This document shows positions 7,834 to 16,393 of a DNA stretch of 49,901 nt, piece after piece. The position numbers and the translations under genes are program-made. This DNA comes from Lewinellaceae bacterium (GTDB lineage: Bacteria > Bacteroidota > Bacteroidia > Chitinophagales > Saprospiraceae): contig JACJYO010000017.1 of NCBI GenBank assembly GCA_020636075.1, positions 1-49,901 on the forward strand, written 5' to 3'. The notes beneath the pieces are model-generated. The model was given only the letters and a program-made list of their open reading frames with translations. It did no database searches and was not told the origin of the DNA. Position 1 is the first letter of the stretch; each line of letters begins with the position of its first letter.

Positions 7834-8451
7834 ATGCTGCTCAACTTATTCAATTGGTGGGAATCGCTCGGAGGTGCTGAACAATGGTTCTGGGCCATAG
7901 CTTTGATTTTCAATGTTTTATTTGCACTGTATCTCGTTGTTCAATTTTCCGGTGGTCATGATACCGATGTCGATGGGGACTTTGATCTGGACGATGCGGA
8001 TGCGGGCTTTGCCGTACTCAGCTTGCGCAGTTTACTTGCCTTCGGCATGTTTATGGGTTACACCGGCGTGGTAGTCATTCGGCAAGGCGGTGGTTGGCTT
8101 TTTGCCTTGCTTGCCGGAACGGCTGCCGGTACCCTTGCTGCGTGGCTAGCCTGGAGGCTCCTGCGAACGATTCTTCGACTGCAATCTTCAGGTACCCTGG
8201 AACTGGAGAACACCATAGGCCAGACCGGTGAAGTGCATCTGCAAATTCCGGCGCTATCTAAAGGCACAGGAAAAGTGATGGTTGAAGTGCAGGGCGCTTT
8301 GCGTGAAATGGATGCTGTTTCAGAATCGGAAAGTATTCCCACCGGTGCCGCTATTCTGGTAGTTGGCCTTACCGACGACGGAACGCTGATTGTGCAACCG
8401 TTTGAGCCTTTGCCGAGGCAAAAATTGAAACAAAAACTCATGGCATTTTAA
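7834..8451 (+). CDS. NfeD/YuaF-like membrane protein with OB-fold domain
   Basis: This 205-residue protein has an N-terminal membrane helix (about residues 15-40), an acidic loop rich in Asp and Gly (HDTDVDGDFDLDDADAG), two more helices (about 60-115), and a C-terminal soluble domain of about 80 residues starting near NTIGQTGEVHL. That domain has the beta-strand pattern of the NfeD OB-fold (GQTGEVHLQIPAL, GKVMVEVQG, SIPTGAAILVVGLTDDGTLIVQP). NfeD proteins of this kind are usually encoded beside flotillins, as in the Bacillus yuaF-yuaG pair, and act with them in membrane microdomains. Here the flotillin follows after 100 bases, which supports the call. Confidence 0.85.
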   Translation: MLLNLFNWWESLGGAEQWFWAIALIFNVLFALYLVVQFSGGHDTDVDGDFDLDDADAGFAVLSLRSLLAFGMFMGYTGVVVIRQGGGWLFALLAGTAAGTLAAWLAWRLLRTILRLQSSGTLELENTIGQTGEVHLQIPALSKGTGKVMVEVQGALREMDAVSESESIPTGAAILVVGLTDDGTLIVQPFEPLPRQKLKQKLMAF

Positions 8452-8551
8452 TCCCGCTTTTTCTATCCCATTTACTCAAAATCTATTTTTCAAAAACCCA
8501 ATGACTCAAAATTACCCGTAACTCTATTTTCCATTCCAAATCAAAATAATT

Positions 8552-10129
8552 ATGACTGCAATAGTTTTGTTATTCGCTTTTTTATTGGTTTTCCTTGTCA
8601 TCATGGGTGGTGTTTTTATCTCCCGATACAAGCGCTGCCCATCCGACAAGATCCTGGTTATCTATGGTAAAACCGGCGGTGGCCAATCGGCCAACTGTAT
8701 CCACGGTGGTGCGGCCTTCATCTGGCCCATTATCCAGGACTACCAGTTTCTCGACCTGACGCCCATCTCCATCGATGTGGACTTGCGCAATGCGTTGAGT
8801 AAACAAAACATCCGCGTGGATGTACCCTCGCGCTTTACAGTCGGTATCTCCACAGAGCCGGCCATCATGACCAATGCCGCCGAACGCTTGCTCGGACTCG
8901 ACCTTGGCAACATCCGTACCGTGGCGCATGACATTATTGTCGGCCAAATGCGCCTGGTGATTGCAACCATGGACATCGAGGAGATCAACGCTGACCGCGA
9001 CAAATTTTACAGCAACGTTTCCCACCACGTGGAAAGCGAGCTGAAGAAGATCGGTTTGCGCCTGATCAACGTGAACGTAACCGATATCCACGACGAGTCT
9101 GGCTATATCCAGGCCCTCGGTAAGGAAGCCGCAGCAAAAGCCATCAACGATGCGCGTGTATCGGTGGCGTTGAAGCAACGCGACGGTTCGATTGGTGAAG
9201 CCGATGCACAACGTGAGATGCGGATCAAAGTATCTGAAACACAGGCGCTTTCGGTTATCGGTGAAGCAGAAGCCACGCAGATGCAACGCTCCAAAGTGGC
9301 CAATGCCGAGGCCATCGCTGCAGCCGGTGAAGCAGAGGCGCAACAACTGCAGCGGATCAAAACCGCCGAGGCCAATGCCCGCGCTGTTGCCGGTGAAAAC
9401 GAGGCACAGATCCAGGTGGCCAAATCAGAAGCCGCGCGCCGGCAGGCTGAAGCCGAGTCGCTCCGTCTGGCCCTCACCGCTGAAAAAGTACAGTCGGCAA
9501 AAGCACTCGAAGATGCTTATAAAGCCGAAGAATCTGCGGAGAAAGCCCGTGCTGCGCGCGAATTAGCCAGCCGGGAGGCCGATGAAGTTATTCGTGCTGA
9601 AATTGACAAACGCAAAGCGGAGATTGCTGCCGAAGCACAAGCCGAACAGATTCGCCGCGTCGCAAAAGGTGAAGCCGATGCAATTTTCCTGAAGCAGGAA
9701 GCAGAAGCCCGCGGTCTGTTGGAAATTTTGAGCAAGCAGGCGGAAGGCTTCCAGCGCATTGTCGACTCGGCAGGCGGAAATACACGTGAAGCCGTGTTGC
9801 TGCTTATAGCCGACAAACTGCCCGAACTGGTTAAAACACAGGTGGAAGCCATCAAAGGCATCAAAATCGACAAGGTCACTGTTTGGGAAGGCGGCAACGG
9901 TACCGCCAACGGCGATGGTGCAGGAGGCAACTCCACGTCCAAGTTTATCTCCGGATTGTACAAATCCGTACCGCCCCTGAACGATCTGTTCAACATGGCC
10001 GGCATGGAATTGCCGGAATACCTGGCCAAAAAACAGGTGGCTGCGGCCAATGAACCCGCATTGGAATCGGGCGAATCAGCCAAGGCTAAGAAAGCCGCTA
10101 AGGTAAACGCCGAGGGGGATCAGAAATAG
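8552..10129 (+). CDS. Flotillin-family protein (PHB/SPFH domain)
   Basis: The 525-residue protein starts with one membrane segment (about 1-25, AIVLLFAFLLVFLVIMGGVFI), followed by an SPFH/PHB domain (about 30-215) with the family's TPISIDVDLRNALSKQNIRVDVPSRFTV-type core, of which LGLDLGNIRTVAHDIIVGQM is typical. Residues about 215-400 form a long Glu/Ala-rich coiled coil, including repeated GEAEA motifs. The tail (about 455-525) is Gly/Ala/Lys-rich. Flotillins oligomerise in the inner membrane and organise microdomains. This is the long YuaG/FloT-like type rather than the short FloA type. The upstream NfeD-like partner supports the assignment. Confidence 0.93.
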   Translation: MTAIVLLFAFLLVFLVIMGGVFISRYKRCPSDKILVIYGKTGGGQSANCIHGGAAFIWPIIQDYQFLDLTPISIDVDLRNALSKQNIRVDVPSRFTVGISTEPAIMTNAAERLLGLDLGNIRTVAHDIIVGQMRLVIATMDIEEINADRDKFYSNVSHHVESELKKIGLRLINVNVTDIHDESGYIQALGKEAAAKAINDARVSVALKQRDGSIGEADAQREMRIKVSETQALSVIGEAEATQMQRSKVANAEAIAAAGEAEAQQLQRIKTAEANARAVAGENEAQIQVAKSEAARRQAEAESLRLALTAEKVQSAKALEDAYKAEESAEKARAARELASREADEVIRAEIDKRKAEIAAEAQAEQIRRVAKGEADAIFLKQEAEARGLLEILSKQAEGFQRIVDSAGGNTREAVLLLIADKLPELVKTQVEAIKGIKIDKVTVWEGGNGTANGDGAGGNSTSKFISGLYKSVPPLNDLFNMAGMELPEYLAKKQVAAANEPALESGESAKAKKAAKVNAEGDQK

Positions 10130-10154
10130 GTTGAATTTTCGTGGAACCGTGCTG

Positions 10155-10177
10155 CGCGCAGGTGCGATGCCTGCGCG
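10155..10177. other. GC-rich hairpin after the flotillin gene
   Basis: CGCGCAGG (10155-10162) and CCTGCGCG (10170-10177) form a perfect 8-bp stem with a 7-base loop, 26 bases after the flotillin stop. No T-run follows, so it may be a transcript-end or RNA-stability structure rather than a full intrinsic terminator. Confidence 0.4.
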
Positions 10178-10281
10178 TGCACGTCCCCGATACGCTCCAT
10201 ATCAACCGATTTGACGTGTGCCAGAGATCCATTTGTGCACGTTCAAGCCAGGCCACACCCTTACATCTAAACAAAAACGCT

Positions 10282-10881
10282 ATGAATCAAAAATCACATG
10301 CCCTCGCGGGTATAGCCGCCCCTTTGCTTTTTGTCGGCGCTTACCTGCTTGCTGCAGCTGCCCGCCCGGAGTTCAACCATTTTACCAAAGCCGTAAGCGA
10401 ACTCGGTTCCCTTCATGCCCCCAATGCTGTGTTTTGGAATATTCTTGGCTTTATTTGCCCGGGGCTGCTGATTGCGTTTTTCGCAGTTGGGTTCCACCAG
10501 GCAGTTACGCCGAACGGCGAAGGCCGGCTCCCGTTTTATGCCTTGTTGCTATCCGGAATTTTATTGGGGGTGGCGGGTTTGTTTCCCGACGATTTTGAGC
10601 ACAATGCTTCATTCACTGCGATCATGCATGCCACCGGAAACTTTGGGTCATTTATCGCCTTTTTGATTGCGGCTTTTACCTACCCCTTGTATTTGCGGAA
10701 ATCAGATTTTTGGGAAAAAACAATCGTTCCTTCTCTGACTTTTACCTGGCTTTGTATCCTCAGTGGATTTCTGCGCACAGGTTTGGCTCCGGGTATCAGC
10801 CAGCGGGTTGGTTTTGTATTCTATTTTCTTTGGATTGCGTTTATGGCTATCAATTTATTTCGGTACCAGCGGTTTTCCTGA
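10282..10881 (+). CDS. DUF998 family membrane protein
   Basis: The 199-residue protein is almost entirely hydrophobic, with about six membrane segments. The pattern matches DUF998: GIAAPLLFVGAYLLAAAARPEFNHFTKAVSELGSLHAPNAVFWNILGF at the start (with the conserved SELG after the first helix), then LFPDDFEHNASFTAIMHATGN with histidines facing a polar pocket. The function of the family is unknown. The frame is open back to 10141, but the ATG at 10282 begins just before the first helix and follows an A-rich stretch, so it is preferred. A terminator-like hairpin follows at 10937. Confidence 0.8.
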   Translation: MNQKSHALAGIAAPLLFVGAYLLAAAARPEFNHFTKAVSELGSLHAPNAVFWNILGFICPGLLIAFFAVGFHQAVTPNGEGRLPFYALLLSGILLGVAGLFPDDFEHNASFTAIMHATGNFGSFIAFLIAAFTYPLYLRKSDFWEKTIVPSLTFTWLCILSGFLRTGLAPGISQRVGFVFYFLWIAFMAINLFRYQRFS

Positions 10882-10936
10882 GCACCAATTTCATTGCAAT
10901 TAAAGTTTGGCTCCTTCCTGAAAAGGCGTTACCTTC

Positions 10937-10965
10937 GCGCCCGCTTTTCGCGGGTGCATTTTTTT
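10937..10965 (+). terminator. Intrinsic terminator after the DUF998 gene, or rpsA leader attenuator
   Basis: GCGCCCGC (10937-10944) pairs with GCGGGTGC (10950-10957, one G-T pair), with a short T-rich loop, followed by A and seven T residues. It lies 55 bases after the DUF998 stop. It also begins at the last base of a TACCTTCG sequence (10930-10937) that could be the rpsA -7 box; in that case the hairpin would be the first thing transcribed in the rpsA leader. Confidence 0.6.
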
Positions 10966-11070
10966 AGGTCAAAAAACGCGTTCTGAGAAGCTGGGGTAAA
11001 GGTTGCGCCCCAATGTGCAGCCGAAACAGATTAACATTCAAAACGCCTCAAAATCAACCGCTTTTCAATT

Positions 11071-13356
11071 ATGTTACTCGACGACGAAAAAGAAGTTACC
11101 CCCGAACAGGAGGAAAACCAAACCACTACCGAGGAGGCCACTCCCGTAGTTACCGACGAAAGTGCTTCTACTACAGAAAAAGCATCCGCAGAAGCTGAAG
11201 ATACCACGGATGCTGAAGCAACTGAAAAAGCGCCGGAAGTAGTGGCAGAAGCAGAGGAAGCAGAATCGGCCAAAGAGAAATCTGCTGCCAAGCCGAAGGC
11301 TAAAAAGACCACAGAGGAAGAAGAGGAAGAGGATGAGCTGCTAAAAAAACCGGTAGCAAAGGCCAAGCCCAAAAAGGCAAAGGTGCAAGACGACGATGAC
11401 GATGAAGACGAAGTTGTTGCAGAAGAAATGGATGAAGAGCCTGAAACAATTGTAGCTGCCACTGCCGACGACGATGAAGAAATCGTTGCGGAAGAAGAGG
11501 AAGAAGACGTAGAACTTCCCGATCCGGAGCCTATCGAAGCAGGCGCTGCCCATGATGATTTCAACTGGAACATGGACAAACGTGGCGCAATCGCTTACAC
11601 AGATGCCGAGCGCGCCAAATATCTCGAGCAATACGACGGCACGCTGAGCCATGTGGCCGAAAACGAAATTATTCGGGGTAAAGTAAGTGCCATCAGCAGC
11701 GGCGATGTCGTACTCGATATCAACTACAAAAGTGACGGCCTTGTATCGCTCAACGAATTCCGGGATATGCCGGAACTCAAAACAGGCGATGAAGTAGAGG
11801 TATATGTAGAAAGCCAGGAAGACAACCAGGGCCAACTGGGCCTTTCCCGCAAAAAAGCAAAAATCCTCCGCGCCTGGGAAAGCATTGTCGATTCCTTCAA
11901 AAACGGCACCATCATCAGCGGTACCATCATCAGCAAAACCAAGGGTGGCTTGATCGCCGATTGCGGTGGCCTGGAAACCTTCCTTCCGGGTTCGCAAATT
12001 GATATCAAACCGGTGATCGACTACGATCAGTACGTGGGCAAAATGATGGAGTTTAAAGTGGTTAAGATCAACGAGCAGATCAAAAATGCCGTGGTCAGCC
12101 ATAAAGCACTCATCGAAAGCGACCTTGCCGAGCAGCGCGAACAGATCCTCGCCAGCCTCGAAAAAGGCCAGGTACTCGAGGGTATCGTTAAAAATATCAC
12201 CGACTTCGGCGCCTTCCTTGATCTGGGCGGCGTAGACGGTCTGTTGTACATCACCGACATTAGCTGGGGCCGTATCGGACACCCGAGCGAAGTGGTTGAA
12301 CTCAACCAGCGCATCAACGTGGTGGTACTCGATTTCGACGAAAACAAAAAACGGATCAGCCTCGGTCTCAAGCAACTCACCCCACATCCCTGGGAGGTAT
12401 TGCCGGAAGACATTACCGAAGGCGCCGTTATCAAAGGCAAAGTGGTCAATATTGAAGACTACGGTGCATTTGTTGAAATCATGCCGGGCGTAGAAGGCCT
12501 GATCCACATCAGTGAGATCAGCTGGGGCAACCAAAGCGTTAATGCGAAAGAATTCTTCACCATGGGCCAGGAAGTCGAAGCCCGCGTGGTGACGATCGAT
12601 CGCGCCGACCGCAAAATGTCGCTCTCGATCAAACAACTGACTGCCGATCCCTGGAGCGAAATTGACGAACAATTCCCAGTAGGCAGTACACACACCGGCA
12701 CAGTGAAAAACATGACCAACTACGGTATTTTCGTCGAACTGAGCGAAGGCGTAGGCGGCATGGTTCACATCAGCGACCTGAGCTGGACGAAGCGTTATGC
12801 ACACCCCAGTGAGTTCACCAAGGTTGGCGAATCTATTGATGTCGTAGTGCTGGATGTCGACAAGGAAAAACGCCAGATCAGCCTCGGCCACAAGCAAACG
12901 GAAGAGAACCCCTGGGATGAATTTGAAACGATCTTCCCGATTGGTTCCTACCACGAAGCAACGGTGCTGAAGCGCGACGATAAAGGTGCAACTTTCCAAA
13001 TGCCGCACGGCCTGGAAGCATTTGCACCGGCCAAACACATTCGCAAAGAAGACGGCTCTGTAGTCGACGTGGATGAAACCCTGACGGTTAAAGTCATTGA
13101 ATTCAACAAAGACGACCGCCGTATCCTGGTTTCACACACCCGCTATGTTGACGATCTGAAGTCCAAAGCTGATGCTACCTTGCGCGCTGAAAAATCGAAA
13201 GAAGAAGGCGAAACACAGGCTGCAATTGCTGAAGTGAAGAAGAAAGTTGAAAAAGAGACGCTCGGCGATCTGGCTGCGCTGGCACAACTGAAAGAACAGT
13301 TGGATGAAGAGCCTCCAGCAGCAGAAGAAAAGAAGAGCAAAAAGAAAGAAGAGTAG
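11071..13356 (+). CDS. rpsA: 30S ribosomal protein S1 with long acidic N-terminal extension
   Basis: S1 binds mRNA on the small ribosomal subunit and helps initiation, which matters in Bacteroidota where Shine-Dalgarno sites are rare. The 761-residue protein begins with about 165 residues of low complexity, rich in Glu, Asp, Ala and Lys, with basic patches such as AKPKAKKTT. Six S1 RNA-binding repeats follow, for example GKVSAISSGDVVLDINYKSD, GIVKNITDFGAFLDLGGVDG, GKVVNIEDYGAFVEIMPGVE and GTVKNMTNYGIFVELSEGVG, with linkers of the form RISLGLKQL. A Lys/Glu-rich tail ends in KKSKKKEE. Extended acidic N-termini are common in Bacteroidota S1, but I did not compare lengths. A strong hairpin terminator follows. 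Confidence 0.96.
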   Translation: MLLDDEKEVTPEQEENQTTTEEATPVVTDESASTTEKASAEAEDTTDAEATEKAPEVVAEAEEAESAKEKSAAKPKAKKTTEEEEEEDELLKKPVAKAKPKKAKVQDDDDDEDEVVAEEMDEEPETIVAATADDDEEIVAEEEEEDVELPDPEPIEAGAAHDDFNWNMDKRGAIAYTDAERAKYLEQYDGTLSHVAENEIIRGKVSAISSGDVVLDINYKSDGLVSLNEFRDMPELKTGDEVEVYVESQEDNQGQLGLSRKKAKILRAWESIVDSFKNGTIISGTIISKTKGGLIADCGGLETFLPGSQIDIKPVIDYDQYVGKMMEFKVVKINEQIKNAVVSHKALIESDLAEQREQILASLEKGQVLEGIVKNITDFGAFLDLGGVDGLLYITDISWGRIGHPSEVVELNQRINVVVLDFDENKKRISLGLKQLTPHPWEVLPEDITEGAVIKGKVVNIEDYGAFVEIMPGVEGLIHISEISWGNQSVNAKEFFTMGQEVEARVVTIDRADRKMSLSIKQLTADPWSEIDEQFPVGSTHTGTVKNMTNYGIFVELSEGVGGMVHISDLSWTKRYAHPSEFTKVGESIDVVVLDVDKEKRQISLGHKQTEENPWDEFETIFPIGSYHEATVLKRDDKGATFQMPHGLEAFAPAKHIRKEDGSVVDVDETLTVKVIEFNKDDRRILVSHTRYVDDLKSKADATLRAEKSKEEGETQAAIAEVKKKVEKETLGDLAALAQLKEQLDEEPPAAEEKKSKKKEE

Positions 13357-13378
13357 TTTTTAACTGCATTGATTTATT

Positions 13379-13415
13379 GAAAATCCCCCGCGGCTTTAGT
13401 CGACGGGGGATTTTC
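13379..13415. terminator. Bidirectional intrinsic terminator between rpsA and the TfoX-N gene
   Basis: GAAAATCCCCCG (13379-13390) and CGGGGGATTTTC (13404-13415) form a perfect 12-bp stem with a 13-base loop. The A-rich left base and T-rich right base let it work for rightward rpsA (stop 13356) and leftward TfoX-N (stop 13451). Confidence 0.85.
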
Positions 13416-13450
13416 AGTTTTATGCGTTCTTCCACTGACAACCTGAAGTA

Positions 13451-13798
13451 CTACGCTTTTTTCTTCTTACTTGATTTTGCTTTGGGGTTGAAGTCCAGGC
13501 AAAGTTGTACCCAGCCATCCAGTTCCGTTTCGGTATCGGTGCCTTCCGGATCCACAAACACAAAACCCTTCATCGTTCTGCCGGTGAAATCCATTTCCCG
13601 GCAACCTTTTCTCGAAAGGGCGTCAACGTAAATTTCCGGATCGATACGCGCCATCAGCCGCTCTTCGTGCACACCTATGCACATTTTGTCGTCAACCAGA
13701 AAACACAAACCACCCATCATTTTCTTTTCTTCAAACGCGGTTTGTTTTTCCTGAAAAATCCGCCGGATGCGATCAGCTAAATATTCGGAGTAAGCCAT
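13451..13798 (-). CDS. TfoX/Sxy N-terminal domain protein
   Basis: The 115-residue protein consists of the TfoX N-terminal domain alone. Recognisable stretches are KKMMGGLCFLVDDKMCIGV, ERLMARIDPEIYVDALSR and GCREMDFTGRTMKGFVFVDP. In gamma-proteobacteria the full-length TfoX activates competence genes with CRP. Stand-alone N-terminal domains are widespread and have no established role, so regulation of competence should not be assumed. The tail is a Lys/Ser-rich patch. It lies 26 bases after the coiled-coil gene at 13825 in the same direction and is probably expressed from the same promoter at 14752. Confidence 0.85.
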   Translation of the reverse strand: MAYSEYLADRIRRIFQEKQTAFEEKKMMGGLCFLVDDKMCIGVHEERLMARIDPEIYVDALSRKGCREMDFTGRTMKGFVFVDPEGTDTETELDGWVQLCLDFNPKAKSSKKKKA

Positions 13799-13824
13799 AA
13801 GCCTTATTTTTTTGAGCGTCGAAA

Positions 13825-14730
13825 TCAGGGTTGCGGGCCGGCTACCAACACCTGTGCCTGCCCAACCCAGTCTTCTTGCACAATCCGGATCGGATCGATG
13901 TCAAGTACCCGGGCGATAATTACCAGGTCGTTCACTTCCCACTCGCTGATCTGGACAAAGGTAAACACGCCGGCATCGTGCAGGCGCCGGGCAATATCCT
14001 CGTTGATCCCATTGATGCGCAGCAGGTTATCTGGCTTACCCGGGGTTTGCGTCGGGCCGGTATCGCCGTCGCTGGCTGAAGCACTGGACATTGCAGCGTC
14101 TGATAACTGCCGCTTCTGGGCATTAAGCAGGGTGATTTCCTGATGTTGCCGTTCGACTTCAGTGCGGGCCAGGTCCAATTGTTCGCGCAACAAGCGGCGC
14201 TCCATTTCCAGGGCTGCACTTTTTGCTTCCAATTCCTGGAGTTGCTGGTGCATGTTGGAAAAGCCCATTTGCAGGGTTTTCCAGGCATTGATCTGGCCTT
14301 TGACTTTGGAAAGTTCGGCATCCAACGCCGTGTTTTCAGTTTGCAGGCGTTGTACTTCGGCCTCGAGTTCGGGCATGCGTTCCGACCACAATGTGGCGTT
14401 CGCCTCGGCGCGCTCCATACGGGCGGTATTGGCCTGGGCGGTGGTCAGCAGAAAAGCGCGTTCGGATTCATACGCATCAACCTGTTCGCGGAGGGTACTT
14501 GCTTCGATGGAAAATTTACGCAAATCGGCCTCTCGCAGTTCATACCGGTGTTTGATTTGCGTATACAATCGGGCGAGGGCATTGCGTTCTTGTGTAGTTC
14601 GTTCCAGGAGGCGGGCCATTTCACGTTCGGGCCAATAGGCGCGTAAATTCCAGCCGATGAGTACGCCAGCCAATACGGCGACAGCCCAAAGTAATCCAAA
14701 TAAAAACGGGTCGGCAAAAATATCACCCAT
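13825..14730 (-). CDS. Membrane-anchored coiled-coil protein with C-terminal helix-hairpin-helix-like domain
   Basis: The 301-residue protein has one membrane helix near the N-terminus (about residues 8-28, LFGLLWAVAVLAGVLIGW), a long coiled coil (about 38-215), a short Ser/Asp/Gly/Pro-rich linker, and a C-terminal domain of about 60 residues. That domain (LLRINGINEDIARRLHDAGV, then FVQISEWEVNDLVIIARVLDI) has the GI-x-x-x-x-A-x-x-L pattern of helix-hairpin-helix folds, as in COG3743-type proteins sometimes labelled 5' DNA nuclease, where it follows a similar anchor. No catalytic residues are evident. The long in-frame start at 14763 lies upstream of the -7 box at 14752-14759, so the ATG at 14730 is used. 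Confidence 0.8.
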   Translation of the reverse strand: MGDIFADPFLFGLLWAVAVLAGVLIGWNLRAYWPEREMARLLERTTQERNALARLYTQIKHRYELREADLRKFSIEASTLREQVDAYESERAFLLTTAQANTARMERAEANATLWSERMPELEAEVQRLQTENTALDAELSKVKGQINAWKTLQMGFSNMHQQLQELEAKSAALEMERRLLREQLDLARTEVERQHQEITLLNAQKRQLSDAAMSSASASDGDTGPTQTPGKPDNLLRINGINEDIARRLHDAGVFTFVQISEWEVNDLVIIARVLDIDPIRIVQEDWVGQAQVLVAGPQP

Positions 14731-14751
14731 GACTAACCGAAGGATTTTAAT

Positions 14752-14759
14752 CAAAGGTA
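14752..14759 (-). promoter_or_regulatory. -7 box TACCTTTG for the coiled-coil/TfoX-N pair
   Basis: The minus strand reads TACCTTTG here, 21 bases before the ATG at 14730. It decides the start codon, because the alternative GTG at 14763 lies upstream of it. Confidence 0.6.
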
Positions 14760-14938
14760 GCACAAATTGAAGTAAATCAACCGACTACGTAACAAATTTT
14801 GCACAGCTTCCCGTTATTTTGTCTGCTTCAGGCCCGGAGTATGTTTGGTCTTTTCGGCCAAAGGCAAAAAAAATTACTTTCTTCAGGGCGCCGAAAAAAA
14901 CTTCAGGCGCCATACCTGATCTGATTCGACTGCTATCC

Positions 14939-16393
14939 ATGCGCTATTCTAAAAACCGGTTTGCATTTCCAGTTGGTACCGTGCTGATCCTGCTTTGGCA
15001 GACCGTGTTGGCGCTTTTCCCAAAAATAGTAACCGCCCAGGTGACACCGGATGTCCAGGTCTACGTGCGGGTGGACACCATTATTCTGGAAGGAAATCGT
15101 AAAACCCGCCCGGCATTGATCCTGCGCGAGTTGGAATTTGCCGCAGGCGATACCCTGTCGCTGACCACGCTGGCGGAAACGCTGGAGCGCAACCGGCTGC
15201 GTATCATGAACCTCAATCTGTTCACCAGTTCTACGGTGTCGCTCGATACGGTGCATGCCGGCGCCGGGCTGGCCGTCCGCTTCGAACTGGTGGAAATGTG
15301 GTACCTCTATCCCATCCCCTTGTTCGAATTGGCCGACCGGAATTTCAACGTCTGGTGGTCTGAATTTAACCGCTCGCTCAAGCGTGTAAACTACGGCATC
15401 AGCTGGACGCATCTCAACCTCACCGGGTATGCCGATATTTTAAAAGTCAACCTGAACTTCGGCTACTCCAACCGCTACGAAATCGTCTACGAGCGCCCCT
15501 GGTTCAACCGCCGCCAAACGCTCGGCATGCGCGCCGCTTACGGATTCAGCCGGACACATGAGGTAGCCTACCGCACCGACGGCAACAAACAACTTTTTTC
15601 CGTAGATCAGGATGTTTGGCAGAAAAAACGCTACTACGCGAATCTGGGCCTGCAGTGGCGGCCGAAGTTGCTCACCGAACACGCCTTCATGCTGGAGTTC
15701 CACAACAACAAAATTGCCGATACGATCACCCAGAACGTTAACCCCGATTTTTTTCTCAATGGCCTTAACAAACAACGGCATTTCAGTCTGGTGTACCGGC
15801 TGACGATGGACCACCGCGACATAAGGCCCTATCCGATCAGCGGTTGGCTGACAATAGTTGAGCTGCGCCAAAACGGCCTGCTACCCTCCGACGATCTGCA
15901 CCTGTTCCGTGCTTCGGCTGAGTTTAAAAAATACTTTGACTTCCATCCCCGGCTCAGCCTTGAAACCGTTTTTAAAGGCCGCGTTGGCCTGCCGCGCCGC
16001 AAGCCGCCGTTTTTCAACAACCAGGCGATGGGCTACGGCAACGACCTGGTGCGCGGGTATGAGTTTTTTGTGATGGATGGTCTCGACTACGGGCTTTTCC
16101 GAAGTTCCCTGCATATAAACGTGTTGAACCAGGTGTACAACCTCGGAAAATTTATCCCCCTGAAGGCATTCAAGGTAATGCCGCTGAAAATTTACCTGTC
16201 GGTAAACAACGATCTCGGCTACGCCAACGACCCGTTTTATGGTGCTGGAAACCCCCTGAGCAATACCCTGCTTTACGGCTACGGCCTGGGGATTGACGTC
16301 ATCGCCTTTTACAACAAGGTGGCTAAGTTCGAATGGTCCTGGAAGGGCACCGGGGGCAGCGGTTTTTTTCTCAACATCAACACGGGCATCTGA
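14939..16393 (+). CDS. Omp85/BamA-like outer-membrane beta-barrel protein with one POTRA domain
   Basis: The 484-residue protein has a signal peptide (about 1-34, ending in VTAQ), one POTRA-like domain (about 40-120: VRVDTIILEGNRKTRPALIL, then LAETLERNRLRIMNLNLF), and a beta-barrel of alternating aromatic strands. The barrel ends with LYGYGLGIDVIAFYNKVAKFEWSWK and a final strand GGSGFFLNINTGI. This is much shorter than BamA, which has five POTRA domains, so it is a small Omp85 member with an unknown substrate. The frame is open back to a TTG at 14819; I chose the ATG at 14939 because it starts the signal peptide. A weak -7-like TTATTTTG lies at 14814-14821. Its stop overlaps the start of the methyltransferase gene. 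Confidence 0.85.
   Translation: MRYSKNRFAFPVGTVLILLWQTVLALFPKIVTAQVTPDVQVYVRVDTIILEGNRKTRPALILRELEFAAGDTLSLTTLAETLERNRLRIMNLNLFTSSTVSLDTVHAGAGLAVRFELVEMWYLYPIPLFELADRNFNVWWSEFNRSLKRVNYGISWTHLNLTGYADILKVNLNFGYSNRYEIVYERPWFNRRQTLGMRAAYGFSRTHEVAYRTDGNKQLFSVDQDVWQKKRYYANLGLQWRPKLLTEHAFMLEFHNNKIADTITQNVNPDFFLNGLNKQRHFSLVYRLTMDHRDIRPYPISGWLTIVELRQNGLLPSDDLHLFRASAEFKKYFDFHPRLSLETVFKGRVGLPRRKPPFFNNQAMGYGNDLVRGYEFFVMDGLDYGLFRSSLHINVLNQVYNLGKFIPLKAFKVMPLKIYLSVNNDLGYANDPFYGAGNPLSNTLLYGYGLGIDVIAFYNKVAKFEWSWKGTGGSGFFLNINTGI

Noticed and set aside
11341..13038. Long minus-strand open frame (565 codons) opposite rpsA
   Set aside because: It mirrors the S1 repeats, has low-complexity Phe/Val/His runs, and no recognisable domain. 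rpsA on the plus strand is certain.
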